64,000 nt of DNA from Botryococcus braunii (GCA_002005505.1 KV908683.1:12501-76500); one strand, 5' to 3'. Counted from the stretch's first letter, positions 1 through 19,632 are shown. Numbers and translations are program-made. Notes: generated from the letters alone by a model not told the origin.

Positions 1-400
1 CAGAAAAATCCTGGGCCCCCTTTTAGAATAGTCATGAGCTCAGGCTTGAACTCAGGCTTGTTGCTGTAAGATACCAATGAATTTATGACTATGAAGTTTG
101 CTATGGAAACTGGAAGTACTTCACTAGTGTCTGTGTTAGGCGTGATGCTGTGCAAGGTGTACACTGCTGTTGCAAATATGGTTTGCACCGGTTCTGGCAG
201 GCAGCTACAGCCCACCATGCCTAATTATTTCAGAATTGGTTTTCAAGAAGTTTAATTACTTCATGATCTCTGGTAAACAGATTTGGGTAGCCACCGGTGA
301 TTGCAAGGCCAAGGCCTCGCGCTAGCACTGCGCGAAGTAAAGTCAATATCATTCTAGGGCAGGCATGGTCAATCATCTCCGCGGATCATATCATCTCAAC

Positions 401-436
401 ACGAAAGAGCATCCCCGGCCGGGGATGCTCTTTCGT
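401..436. repeat. Perfect 36-bp palindrome
   Basis: ACGAAAGAGCATCCCCGG is followed at once by its exact reverse complement, with no loop. It would extrude as a cruciform or fold as a hairpin in RNA. No gene lies beside it, so a role as a terminator cannot be argued. Confidence 0.85.
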
Positions 437-1024
437 GAGATCCATATGGAAATGCGCTGGAAAGAATTCTTCTCTTCGAAGCTCATATCATAACTGCAGA
501 TATGAAGAACATTTTTTACAAATAACATTCTTCACTAGTTATATATATAGGCAGCGAAGTTGGCTAAGCCAGACTCCCTTTGCTTGCAGTTAATCCCCAA
601 TACTGGGAATGTGCATCTTATAGATTGCAGGGTACAATCTACGTCATTCTGCTTGGCTAATAATAATTAATACTTTGAGGTTTATTTTCGGGATTGCCTC
701 GCATTTTTGAACTCTACTTTGAAAAGTGCCCGTTCTATGCATTGACGTCTCAGATCTGAATGACACAGACCCACAAATATGCACCTGCATGAACACAAAT
801 GTACGTATGTAGGCTGGCTTACGAGATGTATAGTTAGTTATAATCTGAGGTGTTCAAAGCTCAACTTGGATAGCCAGCATCTGCAAGGTGTAACATTCCC
901 GGTACCGAGCCTCGAGGTTACAATACCACTCCCTATTTTTCGTCCTCCAATTCCATCGACATCGTATATAAGGTCACTGCACGTATATAATATACATATG
1001 TAATAGTACACATGCATAGCACAC

Positions 1025-1336
1025 TATTTATGTACACACCAACTACTACCAGGACTACATATTTACCGACAGGCCCGTTTTTGGAGGAATAGGCCCGGGG
1101 GCCCAGCTGGGAAGGCTCTATAGTACTGGCAACCTTCCTAGGTTGCCAGTACTATAGAGTCTTCCCAGCTGGGCCCCCGGGCCTATTTATACGTAGGTAT
1201 ACCCTATATAGGGTATTAATTGGAAGGTTGTCTAATACTAGACAGTCTTCCCAGCTGGGCCCCCCGGCCTATTCCTCCAAAAACGGGTCTGTCGGTAAAT
1301 AAGTAGTAACTGCAGTAGTTGGTGTGTATATAAATA
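1025..1336. mobile_element. Foldback/MITE-like element with nested palindrome
   Basis: The outer ends (TATTTATGTACACACCAAC and its inverted counterpart at 1315-1336) are near-perfect terminal inverted repeats. A second inverted pair, near 1066-1090 and 1270-1300, contains the CCGTTTTTGGAGGAATAGG block. A third, tight palindrome at about 1088-1190 is centred on CTTCCTAGG. No coding capacity is visible. The layout fits a non-autonomous foldback DNA element; no target-site duplication could be defined. Confidence 0.6.
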
Positions 1337-1941
1337 ATGTGCCATGCATGTCTTTGGATGTAATCTTCCTTCCTTCCTTCCATGCCATATATAGGCTGCA
1401 GTATAGGGATTTGCACATGTGCTTGATCTTTAAAATTTTACACCCTTGAGGCCCGGTAAAGATCAAACAGAGGATAAACATATGTTAGCACTTGCTTTTC
1501 TCAGGGTTTTGGTCATGCCAGCATTGGAATCCTTGCAAGGGGGATCCCTCTTACTCCTCCTCTAGAGGGAGATCTCCCAAGCACAACCACGTGGTGCACC
1601 CTCGGGGGTGGGCTCCTGGAAGGACCCTCCCCTCTGGACGGTGCCCGGTGCACCACGTGGGGTCCGGACCTGAGGGCCACCTCATCCAAGACTGACTGAT
1701 ATATGCGTATGTACGCCAGTAGGTCCAAGCTTGTCTCATTTGCCCACACAGATGGCCCAACATGCAAACCAGAGAAGGGATTCCTTCTCAAATTAATCGA
1801 GTCCTCTCTCGCACGGGCACTGAAAGTGTAGATATGTGCTTGTGAGCATCACTGGGCACACAAGGAAAATGGTGCTTACTTTTCTCCTAACGGCAGAGTA
1901 CCTAGCTAGTGTTTGCAAACAACTACGTGCATACATGTAAA

Positions 1942-2031
1942 GCTCCGGATCCGGCGTGCACATGACTTCAGACGTGCAGTGGGGTTAAACGCAACCCCAC
2001 TGCACGACTGAAGACATGTGCACGCCGGAGC
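1942..2031. repeat. 90-bp hairpin-forming inverted repeat
   Basis: GCTCCGG...GTGCACATG...GTGCAGTGGGGTT is followed after a loop of about 6 nt by its inverted copy, ending CACGCCGGAGC. The pairing is imperfect in two short places. No gene is adjacent. Confidence 0.75.
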
Positions 2032-2240
2032 ATTACACTGTGCAGCAACACAGCTTAGTCATGCTCCATTCGCACGACCCCCAGCCCCGGCCCGGTGGGG
2101 GAGGAGGGTGTAGATCTTTGAAAGTGAGGACGTCTGAAAAACTTTTCCTCCTGAGGAACCGTGTGGATGCCGTGGATCCCTGGGATTCCAGGTTCCCGGC
2201 GTGAGAAATTCAAAACATCACATTGGAAAAGAGGGTGCGG

Positions 2241-2396
2241 ATCAACCCAGTATGCCTTTCGAAGGTTTCCCTTCGAAATCAACGAAGCTTCCCTTAAAGC
2301 CTTAAGGTTTCATCTCTTCGTAAACAACCCAGTATGCCTTTTGAAGCGAGCTCGGGATTGCGGTGCCTGAAGGGATGAAGGGCATACTGGGTTGAT
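2241..2396. repeat. Short direct and inverted repeat cluster
   Basis: ATCAACCCAGTATGCC occurs at about 2241; its core CAACCCAGTATGCC recurs directly near 2325, and the inverted copy (GGCATACTGGGTTGAT) ends at 2396. Shorter CTTCGAA and CCTTAAGG inverted pairs lie between them. It looks like a small decayed foldback element. Confidence 0.6.
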
Positions 2397-2543
2397 TTAC
2401 ACCCTGTCTTACAGTGTTGATGCAGTGGAGTCCCTCCTGAGGTACCTCCCTGATCGGTCCCCTTGACCCAAGTTTAAACCCAACTTAAGTCTTATCCCCT
2501 GCTGTAACCCCAAAATCCGTGTGTTAGAACCCTGTGTACAGTT

Positions 2544-4005
2544 ATGGCTTATGCCTATGGTGATATTGTCAAGGTAGAAAGGCAGGGATTCCCCTGCAAG
2601 GTTTCGGTTCGAAGTTCACATGGGTATTTCTTTGAGGGGGCCAGATTCACGTGGATGATGCAGGTACCGCCCGACACCTTAGCCCCGGAGTTGTCGCTCA
2701 GATCGGTCTACAGCGTGGTCTACACAGCAGATCACACAGAGCGCCAATGACACATTACTTGATCACCATTAACAGCCACTCTTTCCAGATAACAAACAAT
2801 AAGGTACGTCGTGTGCTGGTCCTCGCTACGCAAGGGCCTGTCAAGCTATTTACCTTGGAACATGTCACAGGCGGGCAGCCCCTGCGACGGGACCCCGTGC
2901 TGTCAAACTCAACTGCATCCAAGTTATATTTTATCCTTTGGTGGATGTTAATATATTCACACCGAGACCTTGTGTTGGAGGCGTTTTTGGATTATGCTGA
3001 AAGTCTTCGCGCTTACCGTAGCGCTCCATCTTACTGACCTGTCAATTCTGCGTAGGATGGTCTCAATACGGATAACTTCTGGTATACAGTCAATGTTTGC
3101 ATTGGACCCGACACTCTTGGAGAAGACTGTGCAGCTGTACTCACGAGCTAACCTTTTTGATGCGGAAACCACTTCGCAGGTTCCGTTACTTCGAAGCCCC
3201 ATCTTCCCGATCATTTTCGCTCTTCATTAAGTTTTAAACACTTGGCTCTCTATCAAGTGTCTATTATGTTGAGGATACCGGGATTTTGCGTGTGGGACCT
3301 TGCTCTGTTGGATTGCTTTCATGACATGTCGCTTCATGGTGCTGTTGGAAGCTTTGCCCATCATTCACAGGAAAAGCTGTATCGGCAGTGCGGTAAGGTC
3401 TATGCAGTCGTGGTGCTGCCATCCACTCGAATGTGCACACTGTTCATGGCGTCAAGGGCCATTATTGGCAGGAGGACACTGGTCGCTTCACCAAGCCCGC
3501 AATGAAATGTTTTTCGTTCGATGCTGGGGCTACCCCCAGGGAGGGGGGGGGACCTTTGTGGTCCTGCAGCCACAAAGACGAGCTGCGGGCCGCCTGCGGC
3601 ATTTTCAGTTGATGGATGATTTCTTATGGGATGGGAGCTTCGACCTCCGCCCAACACATATACCTCTATTGTGTCCTAGTTTTGTGCCCTTTGTAGCCAC
3701 CTTATGAGAGCAGTGTTTGCCTCGGAGGCACAAGACTCATGATGCTTTCTTTGGTGTGAAGCACGACTCATTGAAACCATCTCATCTCCACAAAGTATTA
3801 CTTACAGAAGGGGGCCCAGGTTTGGTTCTCTGCCCAACAGGGTATGAGTACGATTGCTACAAGCTCGAGATTGTATCAATGATAAACAAACATGCATATC
3901 TAGTACATCATTACTTTTACTGCCTTCAGTGATTCAGCGGGGCATTACTAGGAGGATTTATGATTGATGAGAGCCAAGCTGATCCATATTCACGGATTTA
4001 ATCAG
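2544..4005 (+). other. Unresolved region upstream of the SAXO-Hsp70 gene
   Basis: The 5' exon(s) of the downstream gene should lie here, or translation may begin at the in-frame ATG at 3967. One candidate first coding segment starts at ATG 2544 and reads MAYAYGDIVK before a possible donor (AAG|GTAGAA). It has no PFEG motif, so the link is not demonstrated. Strong donor-like words also occur at about 2805 (AAG|GTACGT) and 3391 (GCG|GTAAGG). No frame here resembles the repeat motif of the downstream exons. Confidence 0.3.
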
Positions 4006-10754
<6,749 letters not shown>

Positions 10755-11356
10755 TGGAATGGGGCACCCTTCTGCCTAACATGGGATATGGTCTTCCATT
10801 TCAGTCCAAATGGAACCATGATCAAGTTCCCCAACTGGGAGCTCGCAACCCAGAGTTTTCCCCGGAATGCAACCTGTTGTAGCTGCCACTCTATACACGC
10901 AATGGATGCATGAAAGGTTTTTAAAGCTTCGTGGCCTTAAGTTAGGTCCTCTATGTCGAGTTGGAGTTATTCCGTCACTTAAGTTTATCCTGTCACGGGA
11001 CACCCTTGGAAGATGGTTGCGGCAAAACTGGTACAACCTATATAGGCACTTTTACAACAATATACAAAATCCTGGGTAATCCCTTGCCAATACACAGTGA
11101 TTTTCAAGGAACAAGGAAGGATACTCCATCCTTCATCATTTCTGTTAGGAGAGGATGGCTCCTGTGGGCTGACCTGAAAGATGCCATTTTCAGCGCTCTC
11201 TGACAAAGATCATGGACTGTAAGGACAAGTCCAACGAGGGACCTCTCTGTTCATAATGTAAGAAATGTAACAAATTTACAACCGAGTCTCATCCCTTCTC
11301 CCAGAAATACGTCAAAAATGAATTAGGTGAGTAAGGAATCCAGTCTGGAAAAAATT
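10755..11356. other. Convergent intergenic spacer
   Basis: This is the region between the proposed stop of the plus-strand SAXO-Hsp70 gene and the stop of the minus-strand gene. It has no supported gene. One plus-strand frame at about 11010-11200 is faintly like an Hsp70 N-terminus (see findings). Confidence 0.4.
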
Positions 11357-14300
11357 TTATGCTTGTGTGTGAATGCCACCCCTATCTATCCCCTGCTTCT
11401 TGCTGTCTTCATCTCCTCCAGTGGCTTGCAAGCGTGAAGACCGCCGCACACCTTCTCGAATGCGTGCTTCAGTGGGACTTAAGTGCAAGGGGTAGTCTTC
11501 CTTTTGGACATTTGCCTGGGGTTTCTGCAACACCAGCAAGCATCCTTTGTTACGTCGTAGAAGAAGAAGAAGAAGAAGAAGAAGAAGGACAAGAAGAAGA
11601 AGAAAAGAGGACGCAATTTTGTAAATCCTATTCACAGTCACCCTTCGGTTTAAATTTTTACTTGAGCATGGCAGCCAGTAGGTTGAAAAGAGCTCTGCAG
11701 AGAGGAGGGAAGGGACATTGTGAGTTCGAGCTCGGTCATTGACAGAAGATATGCAGGCCGTCACCTTACTTACTGGAGCACCGTGTCTGGGCGGGTCAAT
11801 GTTTGTAACATCTGCCAATTCCAAAGGTGCAGTCTGGGAAATATTGATCTTCATGGGCTTTGTGGCGGTCTGCTGATCAGAATCGTCCCGTGCAGGATGG
11901 TCCTGAGAGTAAGCACAAAATTCCGGTCTGTCTTGTAAGACAACACAATGATGCAGGATGTAGGGCTTTGGAGCTAAACCCTACCTGCAAGACTGAAAAG
12001 GCCATATAGGGCCAGGGACCAATATAAGTGAGACACAACTGCCGCATATAGGGCTACCCACAGAATGACATGCTGACCCACTGCACCCAGAAATTTAAGC
12101 TCAGCAGACGAAAGGAGAATGGGCCTAGTTCAAGGCCCTGCACCCTACCTTCTCAACCAGAGTGATGCTGCTGAGTTTAGCTGTAAGACTGGATACGAAG
12201 TCGGCATCCAGGCAGCCACTTTTCATGGCGTCCTCTGATAAGATTGGCACCTCCCTGTCCATCTCCACTTCTTAAATCAAACATCAGAAGCCAATGTATA
12301 GCACTATTTGCACACATTTACCAATTGAGGAACCCTACTTTTCATCTCACATGCAAGTGTTTTAGGTGAGGGGCAATATGCTCCTTGTCTTTAGAATGGG
12401 AACGAAGAGAACTTAGATCAATATGCCGTAAAGGGAATGCAGGATCGGAGTGACACGGTGTGATTTGTGATTCGTAACAGCTTCAATGGCAACGAAGTTG
12501 CAAGTGGTCATGAAAGGATCCCACACAGACTTAGAGTAAGTGCAACAGAAGAACTCACGTGGCAGTCTCCAGGGCATCTGATGGTGTTGGTGGTGGAGGC
12601 GGTGGACAATGGTTCAGCTGTTGAGGCAGGTTACCAGGCAAATGACTTTCAAGAGCAACATTAGGAGTATAGCTATACTTTGTGTTCCTGAGCAATTTTG
12701 CAACTGGAGTTGCTGCATGAGATTTGCGAGCTGAACGCCTTACTGGTGTTATCACCTGCATGATGATCATAATTACTTGAATCCCAAACACACAGCAACT
12801 CAAGACATAGCAAGGACATTGACACTTCGGAAAGAACAGGCAAAGTCGAGGATAAGCCATGGCTTTCACATACACAATGCATTACAGAATAGCAGCTATG
12901 CTCACATTGTAGATGTGACAATGGATAAAACATCAAAACTCAAACAGGCCAGCATCTCTGGCACAACTTAGCATTTGACCCCGCGCAGCCGTAAGACTAA
13001 ACTTTTGATGCAGGTGCAGCTTGTGAGGAGCCTGGATGGCTGGAGCAAGCGGTTTGTACCGTTGAAGACCCCAAAAGGCCCCGCAGCTTTGGCGGTGCTC
13101 GTACAGGGCTGAGCCTGACACAGCTCCCCATATTTGCCTGGTCAAGCAGCTTTTTGGGACTCTGCATGATTCCACGGACCTCTTTCACTCCAACACGGGA
13201 ACCGGATCTCCTGCGTTTGCCCACATGCCGATGAGTGGTTCCAACTAGGTTCACCGTCATTTATGAATCCTGCCTGACACCTCTCATAACCCTGGAAGCT
13301 GGGATGGATCCTCCCATCAGCAGGATACATTTGCTCAACTACAGCATATTACCCTTGCAATATGAGGAAAAACGAACTGTGCACGGAGGCTTTGTGTGAA
13401 ATTTCCAGCTGCATGCCATAATTTGGCTCACACACAATGGACTTGACCTTAAAGAATGTGCGGTCAAAGAGGCTCCCAGTTGACAAACAAAGTCTGCCAA
13501 ACACGTCTATGGGTGCTTAAGCTGGCACGACCCATTTAGCCAATTACCTGTGCCTATGCGGCGCTGCCCAGCTTTGGAAGCTTGACAGATATGGTTCAGG
13601 CATGACCTGTCTCAAAACTTGCTGGATTCCACGTTGATCTGAATGCATACTAATGAGGTTTGATCGCTGAACAACCCATTCCTTGCATACCCTCTAACAA
13701 GTAAACCTCTTACTGATGTTAGTGCATTTAAAAGACTCACCCAAGAGGGTCAGCGATACGGAGAGGCCTCCCCACTGACAAGGGGGTCTTTGCAGCATTG
13801 CTTTGAATGTCCGGTGGGTTCACGAAGCCTTCAGAGGTTTCTTTCGGGGAGTCCGACTCCCCAGTCCCCTCAGACAACTCGGACTCTAGATTGCACGGAC
13901 CGGAAAAAGTATCACAAGTCTCAGGGAGGTCTTTGCTTGACACTTGCTCCTGTTGATGGCCTGCAAAAAGAATTGGCGTCTGGGCTTCAAGCTTCCCAGC
14001 ACTTCCGCCTCCTTGAGAACCACAGAACCCGCTCTGCTGGACTTCGTTGCAGGCCACAGAGCCACTTGCAGCAGCGGACCATGAGCATCCAGTGGCAGGG
14101 GGCTTTGCGTCACGTGAGACATCGGGAGTGCTTGGTGCTATATAGGGGTTGTCTCCATCATTGTCCATGTCCGGGGTGGGGGGAGCGTCGAGTGGCAGCA
14201 CATGGGGTACTAGCGGAGGGTTGGCAGGGGTGGGTAAAATGTTGGCCGGGGTGTGGGGTGATCCACCTACTTGCATGGGAGATCCAAAGGCAAGGGATAC

Positions 14301-17057
14301 TGGAAGGTTAGAACCCATCATGCCAGGTGGGTCATGCTCCTGAGGGGGATATGGTAAGAAGGTTATGGGGCTTCCGAGCTGCCCATCTGCAGGGCTATCC
14401 CCTGGGATAACTGGCTTAGAAGAGGACCCTGCCTCAACTGGGCTACAGGTGTCAAGGTGCTTAACATCATGTTTGAGGGAACCACTTTTGCAAAAAATTG
14501 GGCTTCCCAAGGGCCGATCTTCCTGTGGAACCCCTGAAGGTGCTAAGGTGGTAATTGCATCTCGCGGATCAGAGACGACATTGGTTGCCGTCCCTATATA
14601 CACGTCTTTGTTGGGAATTTGGACCCCACTTGCATTGACTGATGATGATTCCATCCCTCTATGAACTGGCTGGAGCAAGGCTTGGGATGACTTGAGAGGC
14701 GGCTTTTGGGGGTGCATGGTGTCCCTCTGGTGTCCATTGGCTGCAGAAGATTCTTGCTGGGAGGGCTTGACCGCATTTGATGAGTCGGCAAGGCGGGAAC
14801 GAGGCTTAGGCGCTGGATAGCCAGGGGACAAGAAGTGTGTGCGGCTCACAAAAGACTTGAACGTATTAGGAATGCCAATTGGTGTTGCCTTCCTCATGAG
14901 AGGCGGAGCTTTTGATACTACAGGAGTAAATTGAAGAATTGCTCGTGCTGTCTCCTCAGAGGACACTGAGCTAGGTGTCAGATTGAACATAGGATTGATC
15001 TGCACTGACAGGGCAGGGCTTTCCATGCTTGCCCCTTCTGCATCATGTACACAGCAGGATTTCAGACAGAGCAGTTTGAGATATATTGTACACAATTTTT
15101 ACTCTTGTGTGTAGTATGCGGGTGGATATGGTGCTGTACCAATCTATTTGAATTACTAGAAGCTGGTTACTGCCAGTAAAACTAAGTATATGCCGCTACA
15201 TAAACGTTGCCTTTTCATTGTTCTTCATTGCAGTAGCACAAACTTTCATGCTGTCAACCAGAACGACGATGATAGCTACCACTCCATTCCCCATCAAGCG
15301 AAGACTTTCAAATTATAAAATATTTTTGATATCAAGCTCTTCAGTATGCTACTGTGTATACAATCAACGAAATCCTGTGAAAGCCTGCCAAGCACTAGCT
15401 GAGACTCCACTTGATCATGTCGAATAGGTAAAGGTTCAGCACATGTCACATCCCAGACCAAGGTGATTAACATACCTTCCGTTTCAAGTCCCAGGTATGG
15501 TTTGTGGACAGGCCTGCAGCAAAGAACAACAGTCTGGTGTCATTACAAGATGCTGGCTATTGTATGATGATCATCTACCAAATAGATAGCATTCTGGCTG
15601 CTGTAGGATGATCATGTACAGTTCTCATTGATAATTTACATGATATATGCTATATGCAAGCATGAGGGTATTCGTACCGTTCATCACTAAGACCAAGCCA
15701 TTGTGACGTGCTCTGATGTCCAGGCTTAAACATCTGCAAGTCATAACTGAGTAATGCTTCAAGTAAATTTCCAGTAGCACTTTTTGATCAACGATGGAAT
15801 GATGACTGTAAATTGATGGGCATTGATGTCAACAGGCCTCTGATATGTGTGCAAGTTACCAAACGTTACATTTCTAGGGTGGCACCCAAGTGCATGGTGT
15901 TCCTGGCAACCGCATCGGCTGTGAATTCACAGGTAATACAGCGCCCCATGTGCCAGTCTCAGATACATGTTTTACTTTGCATATGACTTTTAACTAGGGC
16001 ACACTCTGGATCCTTTTCAAGCATGCTGCTCTGCAGGTATGTGGGCTGAGGAGGTTGGGGCTATGGGTGAGCACTTCTTAGTGAGCAGTATGTGAAAGAC
16101 TTGAAGACTGGAATGGTCACCAGACAGGATCGCTGTTAGAGCTCAACAATGCGTAGACAACGTCTTTTTTATTCCTGCAGCATGGTAATATCCAAGAGGG
16201 CTAACATCAAATGCAGCAGTTTAGCCTCACCGTAGGAGTCTTGGGGAGTTGGCACCGTTTGCTCAGCCCTTCCAAAGGCTTTACAATTTCCCTACTCAAT
16301 ACATCGGTTCTGCTGGCTGGGTTTTCTCCTCCCCTTCCCTGTTGTCCCCGCTGGGCAATGTCAGATAGAAAGATTGGTGCCGCGACGCAAACATAACCAA
16401 CTTTCCTATAATGGCAACAGTCCCTACTTTTGCATGTCGTGCTTAAGGAGGTCAACTGGAGTAAATGGCCGCTGGGTCAATTGCCTACCTCTTCTTGTGC
16501 ATATTGACTTTCTGGTGTAGCACCACTGTCTGCCAACCGGTTGTTTGGCCCACTGTGATAAGGCGTTGACCCTGTGTGCCATGTACAGTAAGTCCTCTAT
16601 TTTGTACAAAGTTGCATGCATTACATAAAGTGGGGGAAAGGGTTGGCAAACATGATATCAATCAATAAATCTTGCGCAACTTCAGAAACGCAGCTTATCA
16701 AACACAAGAAGATGAATATCTGCAACGAAAGTACATCGGTGCGGAGAATGTGTTGTTACTCCATCAATGGACAAGAAACTTACCAGCATTGCAACTATTT
16801 ACCCCCCGAGGCCCAGGTGTGGAAAGTGGTATAACGACATGCTGCTCTGGAGTGGCAAACCGCACTTGCGACTTCCTCCTCTGTTCTGGTTTCATGGGCG
16901 AGACAGTGTCCAGCACTCCATTAGTGGTGTGGTTGCAATTGACAGGGTCGTTACTTGTTTCGAGCGGCTTTCGGGTGCCGGTGGTGTCTGATTGCCCCCC
17001 TCTTACTGTAATATATGGTGCGTCAGAGGGAACTCCACGGGTTTTTAATGCGTCCAT
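11357..17057 (-). CDS. Multi-exon Ser/Pro-rich protein of unknown function with VRFATPE and RRSxR motifs
   Basis: Exons in transcription order are 17057-16803, 16350-16231, 16030-15976, 15037-13741, 13210-13060, 12755-12559, about 12270 (or 12234)-12149, 11902-11774 and 11524-11357. Phases agree at every junction except 12559 to 12270, where a small exon or different border is missing. The ATG at 17057 opens MDALKTRGVP. Residues about 62-71 read KSQVRFATPE. The 1.3-kb exon encodes a low-complexity Ser/Pro/Thr/Asp region with many SP and TP sites, for example LTPSSVS and APPTPDMDND. Later exons carry ITPVRRSARKSHAATP and, near the C-terminus, EGVRRSSRLQ. Total length is about 820 residues. No enzyme fold, signal peptide or membrane segment is seen. 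The many S/T-P sites and basic RRSxR motifs suggest a nuclear or mitotic phosphoprotein, but I do not recognise the family. Confidence 0.62.
11557..11608. repeat. (GAA)n triplet repeat
   Basis: GAA/AAG repeats with one interruption lie in the last intron (11525-11773) of the minus-strand gene. There they read as a TTC/CTT polypyrimidine tract close to the acceptor at 11524, and may serve as part of it. Confidence 0.9.
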
Positions 17058-17321
17058 CGCCCTGTGCGGAAGTTCACATTTTGTGATACATAAAAGGTAC
17101 CGCACCGTTTTCACACAGCAGGAAGACAAGATGGTGATGAGCAATATTTTGATTGCTATGTTGGCAATGCCAAAATGTTTCCAGGAACACGATATGCTCC
17201 AGCAAGAGTGATACACATTTCTCGTGTTTCAGACATGTGCAGCATTACGGCACCTATGTAAGTGTAGAAACCAGACTTTCAGAGGGGGAGCCCACTTTTC
17301 AATGTAGCTAGAGGGTCTTAC

Positions 17322-18270
17322 ATCCCTTCTCATTGCCTCCTCCAAGGTGCCGAGAGCAGCCTGAGCAAGAATGGCAAAGTCATAATTCATAGACCGGGCC
17401 TAGAAATACTGATTAATTGCAGATGGTGTGCCTTTCAGACAAATGGTTTCATACTCAATTATAGAGCTTTAGGCAGGGTTCCCTCAAGCTGGGAACTGCA
17501 CCCAACTTTCATTCTCACCTGTATGTCTCCCTTGTCTTCCTCGATCTTTGCTTTTCTCAGCCAGTACTCTGTAGAAAGAATGTTCGGGAGTCGAGAGAAG
17601 GCATTCCCCCGCTGCTCTACTTTTCTAAGAGGCTGGTTTACCTCTTGGCTGCTTCCCATTGCCACGGCTGACCCAGGGGTAACGCCTGAGCAGATGCAAG
17701 TCTAGGTCAGCACTCCTATCTCCTTTAAAAATTGTGAAGAATCAGTGGACAACGTACCAAGATGGTTGCGTCCTCCCAGCGTCCGGGTCCTTGTTTCTCG
17801 ACCTTGTCGTAATATAGGAGTTCGCTGCGCCGAGTGCCGCCCACATCATTCTAGCTTGATGAACCAGCTCCAAGATGCTAAAGAGAGATACATCGGCAGT
17901 ATGTTGCTCCCAATCCGAGATGTGGGACAGACATTGATAAAACAAAGGATCATACCTGAGGGGGCCCAAGCCTCAATGGCGTCCTTCCCGGCGTAGAGAC
18001 CTCCGGATGGTGTAAAGAACTTGTCCAGTCGTAATAATTTTCGCCTTCAGGACGAGCTGTTGATTGATGCTTTGGCAGATAGGGGCCCCTGCCGTGGTAA
18101 TCGTTTGCAGACGTACTCAGGCGTCCGTCCCCTTCATCTTTTCTCATCATTGCCTCGCACTTTAATATATAAATCCCATCTTTTCTGGTCGTCTGCTTGT
18201 CGTGCCCCTACCGAAGACCTCTTCTTCCCAGGGTCTACGAAGCTCTGCTTGACTTCTTCGGCAATCCCAT
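17322..18270 (-). CDS. Partial multi-exon gene, product not recognised
   Basis: Two exons look convincing. 17399-17322 has TTTCTAG before it and GAT|GTAAGA after it, and reads ARSMNYDFAILAQAALGTLE then EAMRRD. The exon ending at 17519 (CAG|GTGAGA) reads NAFSRLPNILSTEYWLRKAK then IEEDKGDIQ. They join in phase 0. Higher-numbered fragments that look coding read YYDKVEKQGPGRWEDATIL near 17.76-17.82 kb, LDKFFTPSGGLYAGKDAIEA near 17.97-18.05 kb and RQADDQKRWDLYIKVRGNDE near 18.15-18.22 kb. I could not fix all their borders. The FFTPSG-then-K segment weakly recalls a methyl-CpG-binding-domain strand, but this is not enough for a call. The last exon does not join in phase to the ATG exon at 17057, so I treat this as a separate gene just upstream. 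Confidence 0.42.
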
Positions 18271-19439
18271 ACTAATGCCTTACTATCCTAATCTGAGAAA
18301 CAAAAAGTAAAAATAAAACATTAAGCCTGGCTTTATAGAAAGATTTCCGCACTTCTACTCTGGTAGCTTCGTTGCGCAAGGGTTATCCAGTTAACAACGC
18401 AGGAGACCCCCGACTTTGCTTGCGAAATAAAACCCAGGTGGGAGGTTCTCTCTTCAATAAGTTTCTAAAACAAAATTTATGTTGTGGCACGAGGCAGATA
18501 GTGAAACCGATTCTGTGACAGCCTCCACTCTCTAGCTGCTTGTTAACAATTGATTTTTTGGATGGTGGGATTCCAACGTGGCGCTGCGCGGGAGTCCCGC
18601 CAAGATCTGTCAGGGTTCCTCGGAGCTTCCTCCTGAGTTCTGCATCCGGGAGGGACTCCCGGTCCCCTGACTGAAGGATGAGGGTCCCTGTCAAGGACTC
18701 CCTGATCCCTCAGACTGACGGACTCGGTGTGCCTCGAGTCAAGGCTTGACGGACCCAGGTTCTGGGCCTTCACCTAGCCTGACTTAGGGCGTGAAATATT
18801 AAACGTAAACTTCGCACACAAGATACAATAGCTTTATGTTTTTTTTGGACAACCAGCATAACAAGCTTGGACTATGTTAACACTTGGACGGTACATTATA
18901 AACCCCGTGTGTGATACGATAGTGCACTTGGAACCGTAGTTCCAGTACTTCAAGCTAGGTCCTAGGTGCTAAGTCATCCTAGGACTGTCCTAGAACCTAC
19001 ATCGTGTGTCACTACATAGGTTTCCTTACCAGTGGCAGGCTGCCACATGCTTCACGTGCAGATGCACCAGACGCGGCTCTTTGCAGGTGATTATCGTCCT
19101 TGCCTGCTGATCAGACGCAGTCTGGGAGTCTCAGTGTTTGGGATCCAGACGAGGATATTAGCGTGTCAGTTGTACGCGTGGAGTGACAGTCACTGATACA
19201 TCAATTGAGTCGCCATATGTTTGTCACAAATGCCTCTCTAGCTAATACGGCTCTGGCCGTGCCCCTCTCCTCTGAAGGGCTCCCCCTTCTGCACCTCGTC
19301 CCCTGCAGCTGTATGACTGATACTATAAGACCGCATGACTGGACAGTACTTCTATCCTATTGCCGTCCCCTTCTTCCTTGGTGGATTTCCTGGGATCCCA
19401 CTCTTCCCTTCCTTCCCACCCCCCCCCCCTCTCTCTTCC

Positions 19440-19632
<193 letters not shown>

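Larger units (their letters stand above)
1..2543. other. Intergenic region rich in inverted repeats; no gene seen
   Basis: No open frame here has recognisable protein features or exon-like borders. The stretch holds several hairpin-forming inverted repeats, listed separately. A smaller pair near 1586-1664 has the palindromic core CCACGTGG next to GGTGCACC in both orientations. Confidence 0.5.
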
